Below, piece by piece: positions 22,316-33,124 of a stretch of 64,000 bases of DNA (the first letter of the stretch is position 1; the number at the start of each line of letters is the position of its first letter). Position numbers and translations under genes: made by a program. The stretch comes from Hordeum vulgare subsp. vulgare (taxonomy: Eukaryota > Streptophyta > Magnoliopsida > Poales > Poaceae), in NCBI RefSeq assembly GCF_904849725.1, contig NC_058523.1:343335948-343399947 (forward strand), in the 5' to 3' direction. Under the pieces are notes generated by a model. The model had not been told where the DNA came from. It was given only the letters and a program-made list of their open reading frames with translations, and searched no databases.

Positions 22316-22885
22316 TGAAAGTGCAGTCATGCCCTTAATCGTGTTTTGGTGTTGCTCACAACACACATATAGATATGTAATCACTAATCCTCTTTTAAGT
22401 TGTTGTTAATGATCATGTGTTGATAAGGACAAGCTCATGTGCTAACAAGGACAGGATCAAGATAAGCATTCCTGAGTACTACATGCTTGAATCTTGTGGA
22501 TGCTCACATGGTGGACAGATGAAGATGAATACACAAGCTAGGCCTTCCACATTGAGTATGGGAGAGCTTCTTGAAGACTTCATCATGTCTTGCTTTCATC
22601 TCGAGTCAAGAAGGAACAACAACACCAAGCTCAAGTGAAAGGGCTAACTCAAAGGTATCAGTTCCTTTGACGTTAGTGGTGCGGAGTGATGATCAGCGAA
22701 TAAAAGTATACAAGGAAGTATAGATCATCGGTACCCCTTTATTTATGATTCTTGAGTCTTTAGGGATCCCGCACTATTAAGAGGGGATCACTAGGTATTG
22801 CGATAAATTTGCTCAAACTACATCTTTACTTTTCTGCTCATGCCACATCTCCACTGCTCTTCTTTGATCCCAAAATAGAACCAAT

Positions 22886-23290
22886 GCCTCGGACATCCGG
22901 CTTCCTCCGGACGTCCGAGGGCCGGACGTCTGAGGGCCGGACGCCCGACCACTTCGGAAATTCGGAACCTTATACCAGAGCCAAAGTCTCGGACATCCGG
23001 CTCCCTCCGGACGTCCGAGGGCCGGGCGCCCGACCACTTCAGAAAACCGGAACCTTGCACGAGAATCAAATAACTCGGACTTCCGTCCTCCACTTGTCGT
23101 CTGAGGGCCGGACGTCCGACCACTTTCAGAAATCCGGTGCCCTTTAACAGAGCTGAATTATCAGACATCCGACCTTCTCTTCGGACGTCTGGTCCGTGTT
23201 CGACTACACAGTGGCAAACTGATATAAACACTCCTTCGGTCGTCCACGCGTGTCGAACGTCCGGAAACCGTCGGACGTCCGACCACTGTC
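22886..23290 (+). repeat. Array of CGGACGTCCG-type palindromes in LTR
   Basis: About four imperfect units of 85-105 bp, starting near 22888, 22989, 23073 and 23160, each with TCGGACATCCGG and one or more CGGACGTCCG/CGGACGCCCG sites. The array lies 40-450 bp upstream of the LTR TATA box, so an enhancer role is an inference. The ACGTC core resembles plant bZIP binding sites. Confidence 0.8.
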
Positions 23291-23328
23291 AGACTTAAGT
23301 GACTCCAACGGTTACTTTAGTCTCCCCA

Positions 23329-23337
23329 CTATATATA
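23329..23337 (+). promoter_or_regulatory. LTR TATA box, pol-less element
   Basis: CTATATATA in CCCCACTATATATACCTCC, just downstream of the palindrome array. Confidence 0.65.
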
Positions 23338-24271
23338 CCTCCCTCCCACTTCGTGAGACGGGGTCCAACACAGTCATATCCTCATAAGAACACATTTTCT
23401 CACACCAAATCTTAGATCCCAAGAGCATTTGTGATCCCCTTTGAGAGTTGTTCCAATCAAAAGATAGATCGTTTCCCTCTCCTCCTCTCAACCCAAGCTA
23501 TTTGAGATTTGAGCAAGTTTTGAGTATTCCCTGTGATCTTGTTACTCTTGGAGGTTGGATACTCCTAGGAGGTAGGAGTTCTTCGGAGAGGAATCAATCC
23601 GTGGGATTACCCCCGGAAAAGTTTGTGAGGGTTTGGAAGCCACCTCAAAGGCTTACCACTAGTGGTTGAGAAACACCTTCGTGGTGTTACCTCAAAGGGA
23701 GAATAGGGTGAGCCTTTGTGGCGTTGGTGTGCCTTCGTGGTAACATCCACCTCTCTAACAGTGACTAGCTTCCCTCCAAGGAAGTTAACATCGGGATACA
23801 TCTTTGTCTCAGTGACCTTGGTTATCCCTAACCCTAACTCCTTACTTGTGGTTTACTTGTGTTACTTGAGCATACATACATTGCATATTGTTTGTGCTCA
23901 TTATATTGTGTTAGCTATTTCTTTGTACAAGTGTAATCATTCAAGCATACCCTCTATATCCACACGTTCACACTTGCAACTATTGATATATCTTGTGCTA
24001 TAGTGTGATCTAGTATCTTGTGTCTTCCACCTACTCGTTGTGTGATATAGCTCAAGTAAGCTTGTGTAACTTACTTGTGCTTGTTAGTAACCGTGTTGTG
24101 TCCATCTTCATAGATCGTGTTGTTGGTCCACGTTGTGGTGCCTATTGCACTTAGGATTTGTGCTTGAAAAGTATCCTCTTAGTTTATTTCCGCATTAGGA
24201 TTAAGCTAAATCCGAAGAAGTTTTTAAATAGCCTATTCACCCCCCTCTAGGCGTCATCGTGGTATTTTCAA

Positions 24272-24287
24272 TTGGTGTGAGAGCAAG
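24272..24287 (+). promoter_or_regulatory. Primer binding site, pol-less element
   Basis: TTGGTGTGAGAGCAAG, one base after the LTR end, a variant of the initiator-Met tRNA complement TGGTATCAGAGC. Confidence 0.7.
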
Positions 24288-24312
24288 GTCTCTCTTTAAT
24301 TAGAGAGTATCG

Positions 24313-26487
24313 ATGTCGACTATTGGACTAGTGCACAATGACACCTTTGACTTTGATGGCACAAATTATACCCTATGGAGAATTCGTATACTCCATCACT
24401 TTCGGGCCATGGGCCCAAATACTTTATGAATTGTTCTTGCAGGGATTGTCGACAAAAAGGATGATGCATCTTCATCTACTAATGAAATGTATCTTGATTG
24501 TGAGGCTTTTCTTGCCATTCATCGAACCATAAGTCCTCAAGTGTTTAAGTCTATCTCGACTAGCAAGTCAGCTCATGAAGTTTGGACTAAACTTGAAGAT
24601 ATATATGGTGGGTCCAATCTTGATGAAGACGATATTATGATGAAGGAGTTGCTGCATGAGCTCTTCACTCTTTTCGATCATAAAGAGTCCACCACTACTT
24701 CCATATCCGATTGCTTGCACACCTCAGCATGTTCAATCTCACAAGGTAATGACATGGTGAGTGAAGAAATATATGTTGATGAAAATTTCATAGCCTCTAT
24801 GGACACGAGCATATCTAGCACCACACATAGTGTAAATTATTGTGCTGATAGGTCATGCATTTCACCTAAAGATCCCTCGACAAATGTCTGTGGTGATATG
24901 CCTGCTTTTCCGTGTCCTCTTGATCAAAATATCTTGTTTCTCCCTAGTTGCTCTATGACTAATCATTTAGGGGAAATCAAGAAATATGAAGTACTTTTGA
25001 CAAATGAAGAATCTGATTCACCAAAAGAATCATCATTAACTCCTCCAGTTCACATGTGCCTCATGGCAAGAGGTAATAATGAGGTATCATCTTCCCTGTG
25101 CAATAACGATGATATTTGCGATGAGGATGATGATGATGACTTGACTGGAAATATCTATGTGATCAGTAAAATTCTTCATAAAGCTAAAAATAACGCTCTT
25201 CAAAGATTCCAAGATGTTCATGCTTACTTTGAAAATTGTAATGATTCACTTAATCATGAACAAGCTAAAAGTGAATAACTTGAACATGAACTTGAGAAAA
25301 GTCATCAAACATGTAGAGACTTAAGATCTTCAAAAGGAGAGATTGAAGTTGCTCATGATAAACTTAAAAAGGATTTTGAGGTCCTTCTCCTTGAATGCGA
25401 TAATGTCAAGGGAGAGCTCATCAAAACCTCTAAGATCTATGAGGAGCTTCAATCCACTCATGAGAAGTCTCTATTTGCTACTTACTCCTCTCAAATTGTT
25501 GATGATACTTGTACATCTAACTCTACCTCATTTGAAGCATCAACATTGAAGGAGAATGTTGAGCTACGTGCTCAACTTGATTTACTAACTAGCACTTATG
25601 GGAAGTTGGAAGAAAGCCATGTAATGCTCACAAGCTCTCATGCCGATCTTCTAACATCCCATAATGTGCAAAAGTTAGCTCATGAGGCTATCATCACCAA
25701 GGTAACATCAAGTGAGCCTCAAGTGGACAATGGCACTACTTCTAGTCAAAGTACTATATTTCCATGTGTTAGTCCTCATAATTCGTCTACTCATAATGTT
25801 GCTACCTCGTGTGATGAATTACTTTCCTTGCCTTGTTGCTCTAACATTGAAGCTTACACTTCCTCTAGTACTTGCGTTGATACTAACTGTGCAGAGGAAA
25901 TCGAAGAGCTCAAGGCCCAAGTCACTTCTTTGAAGAAAGACTTGGAACAGTGTCATGAAGGGATGTCCACACTCAACAACGTCCTGTGTGAGCAAACATC
26001 TCTGAATGACAAAAATGATGTTGGAGTAAACTCAAACAAGAACAAGAGGGGCCTAGAACAAGTCAAGAATTCGGCCAAAATTATTTGCTTCAAGTTCAAA
26101 GTTAAAGGGCACCATGTTAGATCTTTCCCTCTAAAGACGAAGTCTCAAAGTCACAAGCAACAAGGGAAGCGGCCACAAACTCAATCACATACTCAACTAC
26201 AAGATGAAGGAAGGTCTCTTCCCAATAAGACCCAAGCAAACACTCCCCGAGGTGACAAGTCAACTGGGAAGAAAGCAAAGGGTAGATGTTGCTACTTATG
26301 TCGTGAGAAGGGTCACGTCGCTTCGTCTTGCACGAGAGGTAACTTATCCAACCCAATCACTATAGATGATATCTATTCCCTTGGGAAGGATAAGGTTGGC
26401 AATGTGTTTGCCAAGTTTGTTGGTACTCAAAATGGTGTCAAGAAAAGAACCATTTGGGTTGGCAAGCCTATTGTGAGTAACCTCTGA
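24313..26487 (+). pseudogene. Long gag-type protein, two stops
   Basis: One frame of 725 codons from ATG 24313 to the stop at 26485, broken only by TGA at 24427 and TAA at 25276. N-terminus DTFDFDGTNYTLWRIRIL and FKSISTSKSAHEVWTKLEDI mark a Copia UBN2-type gag. The middle (about residues 320-440) is heptad-rich and likely coiled coil. A CCHC zinc knuckle, CYLCREKGHVASSC, sits at about residue 660 and fits C-x2-C-x4-H-x4-C exactly. The frame ends without any protease motif. Would form particles and bind RNA. Few disabling changes compared with all neighbours suggest a relatively young element. No alternative identity seems likely. Confidence 0.85.
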
Positions 26488-28880
26488 GGACCCAACGTAG
26501 TTGGGAACCAACAAGCTCAAACTTGATTAATAGGTGACTTTGGAGGACAATGGAGACTTGGATACACAATGAAGATTTGAGGACTCTTAATCATTTGTAT
26601 TATCTCGAGCCAAGCCATTTGGATTATCGAGATCATATCCCATATCCAATGTGCCTCTTTGCGGTAACTTGTACTTAAATTGTTTACATTGAAAGTTGCC
26701 TGCCCCACTCCTTCTCATGTCTAGGTTTGGTACCTAGCATGTACTTTGACATGTTGCGTCTACTAGTATGATTGTTATGTGTTATCTATCATGCGTAGGT
26801 CGTCATGTATGTCATATAGTTGTGTGTAGTCCTGATCATTACTTGCATCCTAGTTGCACCGTTGTGTGGGTCTTTTGAGACGTTACTAGCTCATCACACT
26901 AAGGGGGAGTGTTCTTCTCTGCGCACATCACTAACCCAAAATTTGTATATATGTATTGGACTCCATCTAGTATCCACGGTGCAAGATTATCCAATCATTT
27001 CGTTGGATGTCAAAGCCATCCGAAGTTCAAATTGGCATCCACTTATCAGCTTAGTTGGATGATTGATTGCCTTGTATGATAAATACATGGATTATCACAT
27101 TAAGGGAGTGTGGTATGCTTTGTGCACGTCACAACCCTTGGTAAGATAAACATCCGATGTATGCCACTCAGAATCTACCACATGGGGTTATCCTATAACT
27201 GTGTGGTTTGTCGTGCTCCACGTCACTTAATTTGCATAATAGCCCTTTTTGGTGTTTAAATCCCTTAGATGCGCGTAAGTATGACATTCTACTACACCTA
27301 TACTCATGGCTTAGTCGCTAGATCATACTTGAAGGAAGGGCATATATGATGCAAGCCTTTCAAATTATTTCTCTACACTATGATCTAGCTAATTGGGATT
27401 TTAACGTATGGTATCTAAACATTAATTATGCTTATGGCTAAACTCCCATATCACACTTATGTGAGTATAAAACAATCTGTGTGCTCGTTTGGCATCTACC
27501 ACCACTGATAATTCCAAATACCATTGTGTTCACTCACACATGGTATCTCTTGCTTGGTAGTGTCTTCATGGTCATCCTATTTCGGCATTTCCTCCATTTG
27601 ACCTACATAACTTGCCGAGAAATTAATGTGTCTTCCGGTAATCTCCCACGCATGTGTTTGAGGTTGTATTACTTACTTTATAATGTTGTGGGAGGTATAA
27701 TCGTATTACCTACACTGATATATCTACTGGAGGGAGACATGCATGTAAGTTTATGCAAAATGCATACCTTACATGGTGTGATGCTTTTACTGGTTCATGT
27801 GTTGAACTTGGGGTGCTATCATATGTTGATTTGTCACCATGATCCATCTTGGACAACATGAATGTTCCGTAATTGACAGTTATGTGTTCATTTGTCCAAT
27901 TTGTATATTCTTGGTTTTTGTTAGGCTTGTGTAGGCATATCTACTATGTGTAGATTCACATGCCTTGTCAATTGTATCCTTGATCCAATATATGTATATG
28001 GTAAATCTGACATATACATTAAAAGGTTAAGGTGTGCATGAAAGTAAAAGTTATATCTATGAGCACATAATTAAGTGATTTTACCCTATATATATATATG
28101 GTAGTTGGACTAACTACTTCGGACCCAATGAGTTTGGGGACCATATTGTACTTGAGTGGTGGTTTAGGTACTTTGGAGAAGCATTGCTATCTTGACTTAT
28201 TCTCAGAACAAGTTGGTGGTGCTAGTCACGAAGAAATTAGAGTCAAGGCAGGACTCCGCTACTTCTATGCCATATCAATGCTTTTCGGTAACAAGTATTT
28301 ACTTCATGAATGTCTAATATTAGAGTCAACCCTGTGTAGATTGCATCATCGCATGAACATAATACTTTTTCCAATGTGTAATTTCCTGCATGTCCTTGTC
28401 AATCACACTGATGAAATGCTTAATGTTGGTGCTCTCTTAGCTCTTCATGGTCATATGTATGAGACAAATTTGTGCCATGGCCCTTGTGTCATGTGCCCTG
28501 CTCTTATAATAGTTTAACATGTGCATAACACTATGCATTCATGCGTCTGACCATATTTTGGACCCACACTTATCATAGTAATCGAGTTAGAAGATTTATA
28601 GCATACCATGTCCAAAATATGTTAGTTGTGAGGCTCTCGGTTGCTACACACACGAAAATGCTCCTTATCACTTCACCACCATGAGCATGAAAGAAAATGC
28701 TTAAGTGTCCATGTCTCGATGTAGCATTTGAACTTGGTGGTTAAACCCACCTCATACTCCACTGTTAGAGCGATGGGAAGGTATAGTTACTATATGAAAT
28801 AACTGTTGGATGCTACCTCCGCTCGATTCACTCAAATCACCTCATCATCAAGATTCCAGAAATTGCCTCTGACTACTTCC
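26488..28880 (+). other. Non-coding spacer where pol would be
   Basis: AT-rich, with ORFs of at most 139 codons that show no recognisable motif on either strand. It occupies the place of the missing pol gene. Confidence 0.6.
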
Positions 28881-28884
28881 CTCT

Positions 28885-28980
28885 CGGACGTCCGACGCAT
28901 CTCGAACGTCCGACGGCTGACACACTCCGGACGTCCGGCACCTGTCGGCCGTCCGACGGCTGATGCCCTCCAGACGTCCG
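28885..28980 (+). promoter_or_regulatory. Internal cluster of GGACGTCC palindromes
   Basis: Five sites in 96 bp: CGGACGTCCG 28885, CGAACGTCCG 28903, CCGGACGTCCGG 28927, CGGCCGTCCG 28946, CAGACGTCCG 28971. Part of it is a 43-bp repeat (CGACGGCTGA at about 28911 and 28954). It lies directly upstream of a TATA box and carries the same palindrome as the LTR array. Confidence 0.75.
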
Positions 28981-28993
28981 ATGCATCGGGAGC

Positions 28994-29006
28994 CTATATA
29001 AATATA
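28994..29006 (+). promoter_or_regulatory. Internal TATA box of second gene
   Basis: CTATATAAATATA, 14 bp after the last palindrome. A start of transcription near 29025-29035 is inferred from the usual 25-35 bp spacing. Confidence 0.6.
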
Positions 29007-29187
29007 GGGGCGTAGGTTGGGCCTTGCCCTAGCCACCACGCGCCCTCTCCCTCTCCCTCCACACCCGCCGCCAGCCGCCTGAGGAGCTCTGCCCTGCGAT
29101 CTCGCCGCCACAGGGGCCCTGCCCCGCAATCTGGCTGTCCTCCTCCGCGGGATCCTTCTTCCATCCCTCTCTTCTCTTGATCTGCAG

Positions 29188-29290
29188 GTATCCTCTTGGT
29201 TTCCCTCGTGATTGGTTCCCTTCTCACTAGTTCATGTGTTCGTTCATAAGTTCTTGACCGACGTTCCCCATTGGGATTCCCATCATGTAG
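29188..29290 (+). other. Candidate 5' leader intron of second gene
   Basis: Donor CTGCAG/GTATCC at 29187/29188 and acceptor CATGTAG at 29290 bound 103 bp, leaving an exon 2 that reaches the ATG at 29302 after 11 bases. The exon 1 sequence is CT-rich (CCCTCTCCCTCTCCCTCC), as in many plant 5' leaders. Confidence 0.5.
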
Positions 29291-29301
29291 GCTTTCCAAT
29301 C

Positions 29302-30849
29302 ATGCCCAAGATTAAGCACAGTGCCCAGAAGAACTCTGCTGGCTCATCCGCTCGTGCCGCTCCTCGCACGGGGTCGGATGACACCGAGGTAGCATGCCGT
29401 CCCTTCAAACGTCTTGTCCGGCGTCCTCCTCCACAGCCCAGCTCCTCTTATGATGGCTCTGACTTCGAGGATGAGCTTGCAGCGGAGGAACATGCTGAAT
29501 ACGTTGCCCTTCGGAAGACTATGCCGAAGCCGGGGACTCGCAGGCCCACGTATATGGCACCGCCTCCTCCTGAACAGCCAGCAGGTGTTGCTCAACATAT
29601 CTCCTTAGAGCCTCCTCCCTCCTTGGGTCATGAAGTCACGGACTTCACCAAAAAACCCAAATCCGCCTATTTTACTTTCCGTAGAGATGTCAACCAATTC
29701 GATGATGAACGTGATTCTCTGGATTCACGGTTTCGCACAAATGTCCAAGCGGACATTTTCCCTACAGTCATAGTTCCTAAAGGTATATTAGTTCATCATT
29801 GCATTGACCTTGAGCACATCCGCACTCACCGGCGAAATACCCGGGTGCCATTGAGCTCCTTGAGTCCTCGGGGCTAGGTGCTCCCGTTGCCTTTAAGTGC
29901 GATTTTAACACTGGCGCCATCCACCAATTCTATGCCACTTGTTACTTTCATTTTGATGACTCCGTTAGCTGGATGACCTCGGATACGAAGTTTAGGGCCA
30001 CTTATGTGGAGTTTGTTGCCGCTTTGGGTTTTCCCGACACCGGTTTCAAAATTCACAAAAGTGACCCTAACCATGCTCCCAAATACATTGCGGCATGTGG
30101 TTCTCTTCTCAAACCACGCCATGAACTTGATGCTGATGAAAAACAGAAAGATCTTAACCAAGTGTCTATCTGGAGGTCTCCATACTTTATCATTTTTCAA
30201 TGCCTTATCCGCACCATCTACCCAAAGATGGGTGACAGGGGAACCTGCAACGGCTACTGCATTGATATCATGTCACACTTGCATGATTTTCCCAAGCGCA
30301 AGCTAAATGTGCCTCATTTTTTGTGGCATGAGATTCGGCTCGCTAGTCTTCAATACAATCGAGCCTTCCCTCATGCCCCCTTCATCCAGGCCTTCATCAA
30401 CTTTATTGCTGCTTTCCCACTTGCTCCTACTCACATGCACCACAAGTGGGTCATCCCCACTCATATGGCGGATGACTATGCTCCTAGGAAAACCCCATCC
30501 ACCTCCACTCGTCGTGTTGCTTCCCGGTCAGACGCTCCTTCATCCAGCTCTGCTCCTATCAGTCGCTTTGCCAAATTCATTGGGAAAGCCCATTCTGCCA
30601 TGATGAAGGCGTTCTCCTTCCAGTGCGCTCAGAACCACGATGTGGTTTCGCGCCTGATCACCTCCAAGAATGCCCTCAAGGCTCGTCTGAGAGACTCGGG
30701 TTAGTGACGATGAGGCTCTTCCTGCTATTCCTCCTTCTGATTTTGGTTTCCCATCTGGTCCTGAGTGGGCTGATTTTCTTGACGAGGCTGGTGGCAGTGG
30801 CTTGCCTGAGGATGAGGATGATGAGGATGATGGTGCTGATGATCTCTGA
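29302..30849 (+). pseudogene. Second protein of the pol-less element
   Basis: ATG 29302 opens MPKIKHSAQKNSAGSSARAA, a basic Ser/Pro-rich N-terminus, then an acidic patch (DGSDFEDELAAEEHAEY) and a Pro-rich part. A one-base frame change lies between about 29830 and 29870. The second frame (about 29880-30704) has a conserved-looking globular part with CDFNTGAIHQFYATCYFHFD, RSPYFIIFQCLIRTIYPKMG and LWHEIRLASL. A second frame change near 30700 leads to DFGFPSGPEWADFLDEAGGS and an acidic tail ending at 30849. It resembles the plant-specific 'putative plant transposon protein' family often found in retroelement-rich genomes; the role is unknown. About 500 codons if the two frame changes are discounted. 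Confidence 0.65.
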
Positions 30850-31303
30850 GCATTGTGGATGTTTCTGATGCCTCCCTTTTCGGTACTTGATGCCAAAGGG
30901 GGAGAAATGTATCCTAGTTTTAGTCTTTGGAGTTGTAGCATTTGAACTCAATTTGCATGGTGGAACTACGATAATGTAATGGATAAACGACTGTGATGTA
31001 CTATGTATTGCTATCTATGAATGTCGTGCATCATCGTATGCTATTATGTTTTGTTCTATTACTCCATGTGATGATCTGCTGCCATATGATTTCTTCGATA
31101 CACATATGAAGGGGAAGCTCCCGCATTCACCTATTTTACCATGCATATAATCAGGGGGAGTTTCGACAAAACTCTCCCATTCATTCTTACCATGCATATA
31201 ATCAGGGGGAGCCTCGTAACAAATCTCTCCTAAGCCACACATGTTTATTACTATTTTTGAGAGCTATATGTATGTTGTCATCAACTACCAAAAAGGGGGA
31301 GAT
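30850..31303 (+). other. 3' spacer and polypurine tract
   Basis: Non-coding. CATGCATATAATCAGGGGGAG occurs in two near-identical forms (about 31141-31160 and 31193-31210), and the tract AAAAAGGGGGAGAT at 31290-31303 directly precedes the 3' LTR as plus-strand primer. Confidence 0.65.
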
Positions 31304-33119
31304 TGAAAGTGCAGTCATGCCCTTAATCGTGTTTCGGTATTGCTGACAACACACATATAGATAACTAATCACCAATCCTCTTTTAAGTTGTTGTTAATGA
31401 TCATGTGTTGATAAGGACAAGCTCATGTGCTAACAAGGACAAGATCAAGATAAGCATTCCTGAGTACTACATGCTTGAATCTTGTGGATGCTCACATGGT
31501 GGACAGATAAAGATGAATACACAAGCTAGGCCTTCCACATTGAGTATGGGAGAGCTTCTTGAAGACTTCATCATGTATTGCTTTCATCTTGAGTCAAGAA
31601 GGAACAACAACATCAAGCTCAAGTGAAAGGGCTAACTCAAAGGTATCAGTTCCTTTGACGTTAGTGGTGCGGAGTGATGATCAGCGAATAAAAGTATACA
31701 CGCAAGTATAGATCATCGGTACCCCTTTATTTATGATTCTTGAGTCTTTAGGGAACCCACTCTATTAAGAGGGGATCACTGGGTATTGCGATAAATTTGC
31801 TCAAACTACATCTTTACTTTTGTGCTCATGGCACATCTCGACTGCTCTACTTTGATCCCAAAACAGAACCAATGCCTCGGACATCCGGCTTCCTCCGGAC
31901 GTCCGAGGGCCGGACGCCCGACCACTTCGGAAATTCGGGACCTTATACCAGAGCCAAAGTCTCGGACATCCGGCTCCCTCCGGACGTCCAAGGGTCGGAC
32001 GCCCGACCAGTTCGGAAAACAGGAACCTTGCACCAGAATCAAATAACTCGGACTTCCGGCCTCCACCTGTCATCCGAGGGCCGGACGCCCGACCACTTTC
32101 GGAAATCCGGTGCCCTTTAACAGAGCTGAACTCCAACGGTTACTTTAGTCTCCCCACTATATATACCTCCCTCCCACTTCGTGAGACGGGGTCCAACACA
32201 ACCATATCTTCATAAGAACACATTTCTACCTCACACACATTTGCTCACACCAAATCTTAGATCCCAAGAGCATTTGTGAGCCCCTTTGAGAGTTGTTCCA
32301 ATCAAAAGATAGATCGTCTCCCTCTCCTCCTCTCAACCCAAGCTATTTGAGATTTGAGAAAGTTTTGAGCATTCCCCGTGATCTTGTTACTCTTGGAGGT
32401 TGGAGACTCCTAGGCGGTAGGATTTCTTCGGAGAGGAATCAATCCGTGTGATTACCTGTGGAAAAGTTTGTGAGGGTTTGGAAGCCACCTCGAAGGCTTA
32501 CCACTAGTGGTTGAGAAAAGCCTTCGTGGTGTTATCTCAAAGGGAGAATAGGGTGAGCCTTCGTGGCGTTGGTGTGCCTTCATGGTAACATCCTCCTCTC
32601 TAACGGTGACTAGCTTCCCTCCAAGGAAGTGAACATCGGGATACATCTTTGTCTCAGTGATCTTGGTTATCCCCAACCCTAACTCCTTACTTGTGGTTTA
32701 CTTGTGTTAATTGAGCATCCATACATTGCATATTGTTTGTGCTCATTATATTATGTTGGCTATTTATTTGTGCAAGATTAATCATTCAAGCATACCCTCT
32801 ATATCCACACGTTCACACTTGCACCTATTGATATATCTTGTGCTATAGTGTGATCTAGTATCTTGTGTCTTCCACCTACTCGTCGTGTGATATAGCTCAA
32901 GTAAGCTTGTGTAACTTACTTGTGCTTGTTAGTAACCGTGTTGTGTCCATCTTCATAGATCGTGTTGTTGGTGCACGTTGCGGTGCCTATTGCACTTAGG
33001 ATTTGTGCTTGAAAAGTATCATCTTAGTTTATTTCATCATTAGGATTAAGCCAAATCCGAAGAAGTTTTTAAATAGTCTATTCACCCCCCCCCCTCTAGG
33101 CGTCATCGTGGTCTTTTCA
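31304..33119 (+). repeat. Pol-less element 3' LTR
   Basis: Same ends as the 5' LTR, 1816 bp. The palindrome array is one segment shorter and the C run near the end is 10 long (6 in the 5' LTR). Bases from 32157 on are inside the tandem duplication. Confidence 0.95.
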
Positions 33120-33124
33120 CCAGT
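33120..33124. repeat. Target-site duplication CCAGT, right
   Basis: Exact match to 22311-22315. Confidence 0.95.

Larger units (their letters stand above)
22316..24270 (+). repeat. Pol-less element 5' LTR
   Basis: TGAAAGTGCAG start, TATTTTCA end. Holds a TATA box at 23329-23337 and the GGACGTCC repeat array at 22886-23290. It is 139 bp longer than the 3' LTR, mostly because it keeps one more array segment (about 23153-23307). Confidence 0.95.
22316..33119 (+). mobile_element. Pol-less Copia-like LTR element with a second gene
   Basis: LTRs 1955 and 1816 bp (TGAAAGTGCAG to TTTTCA), 10.8 kb in all, flanked by perfect CCAGT duplications. Internal region: primer site, a long gag-type frame (24313-26487), a 2.4 kb spacer, then a second transcription unit (about 28885-30849) and a polypurine tract. 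No protease, integrase, RT or RNase H motif was found on either strand, so it is non-autonomous and would need enzymes from another element. It is inserted in the host Copia gag. Family name not assigned. Confidence 0.85.

Noticed and set aside
22886..23290. CRISPR-like array
   Set aside because: Units are imperfect, adjacent and inside a plant LTR; there are no unique spacers or cas genes.
27481..28517. 126- and 139-codon frames in the spacer of the pol-less element
   Set aside because: No motif, AT-rich composition like the surrounding spacer, and no sign of a start or promoter.
29344..29598. Minus-strand and alternative plus-strand frames over the second gene
   Set aside because: Shadows in GC-rich sequence; the MPKIKHS frame has the better start, leader and continuation.
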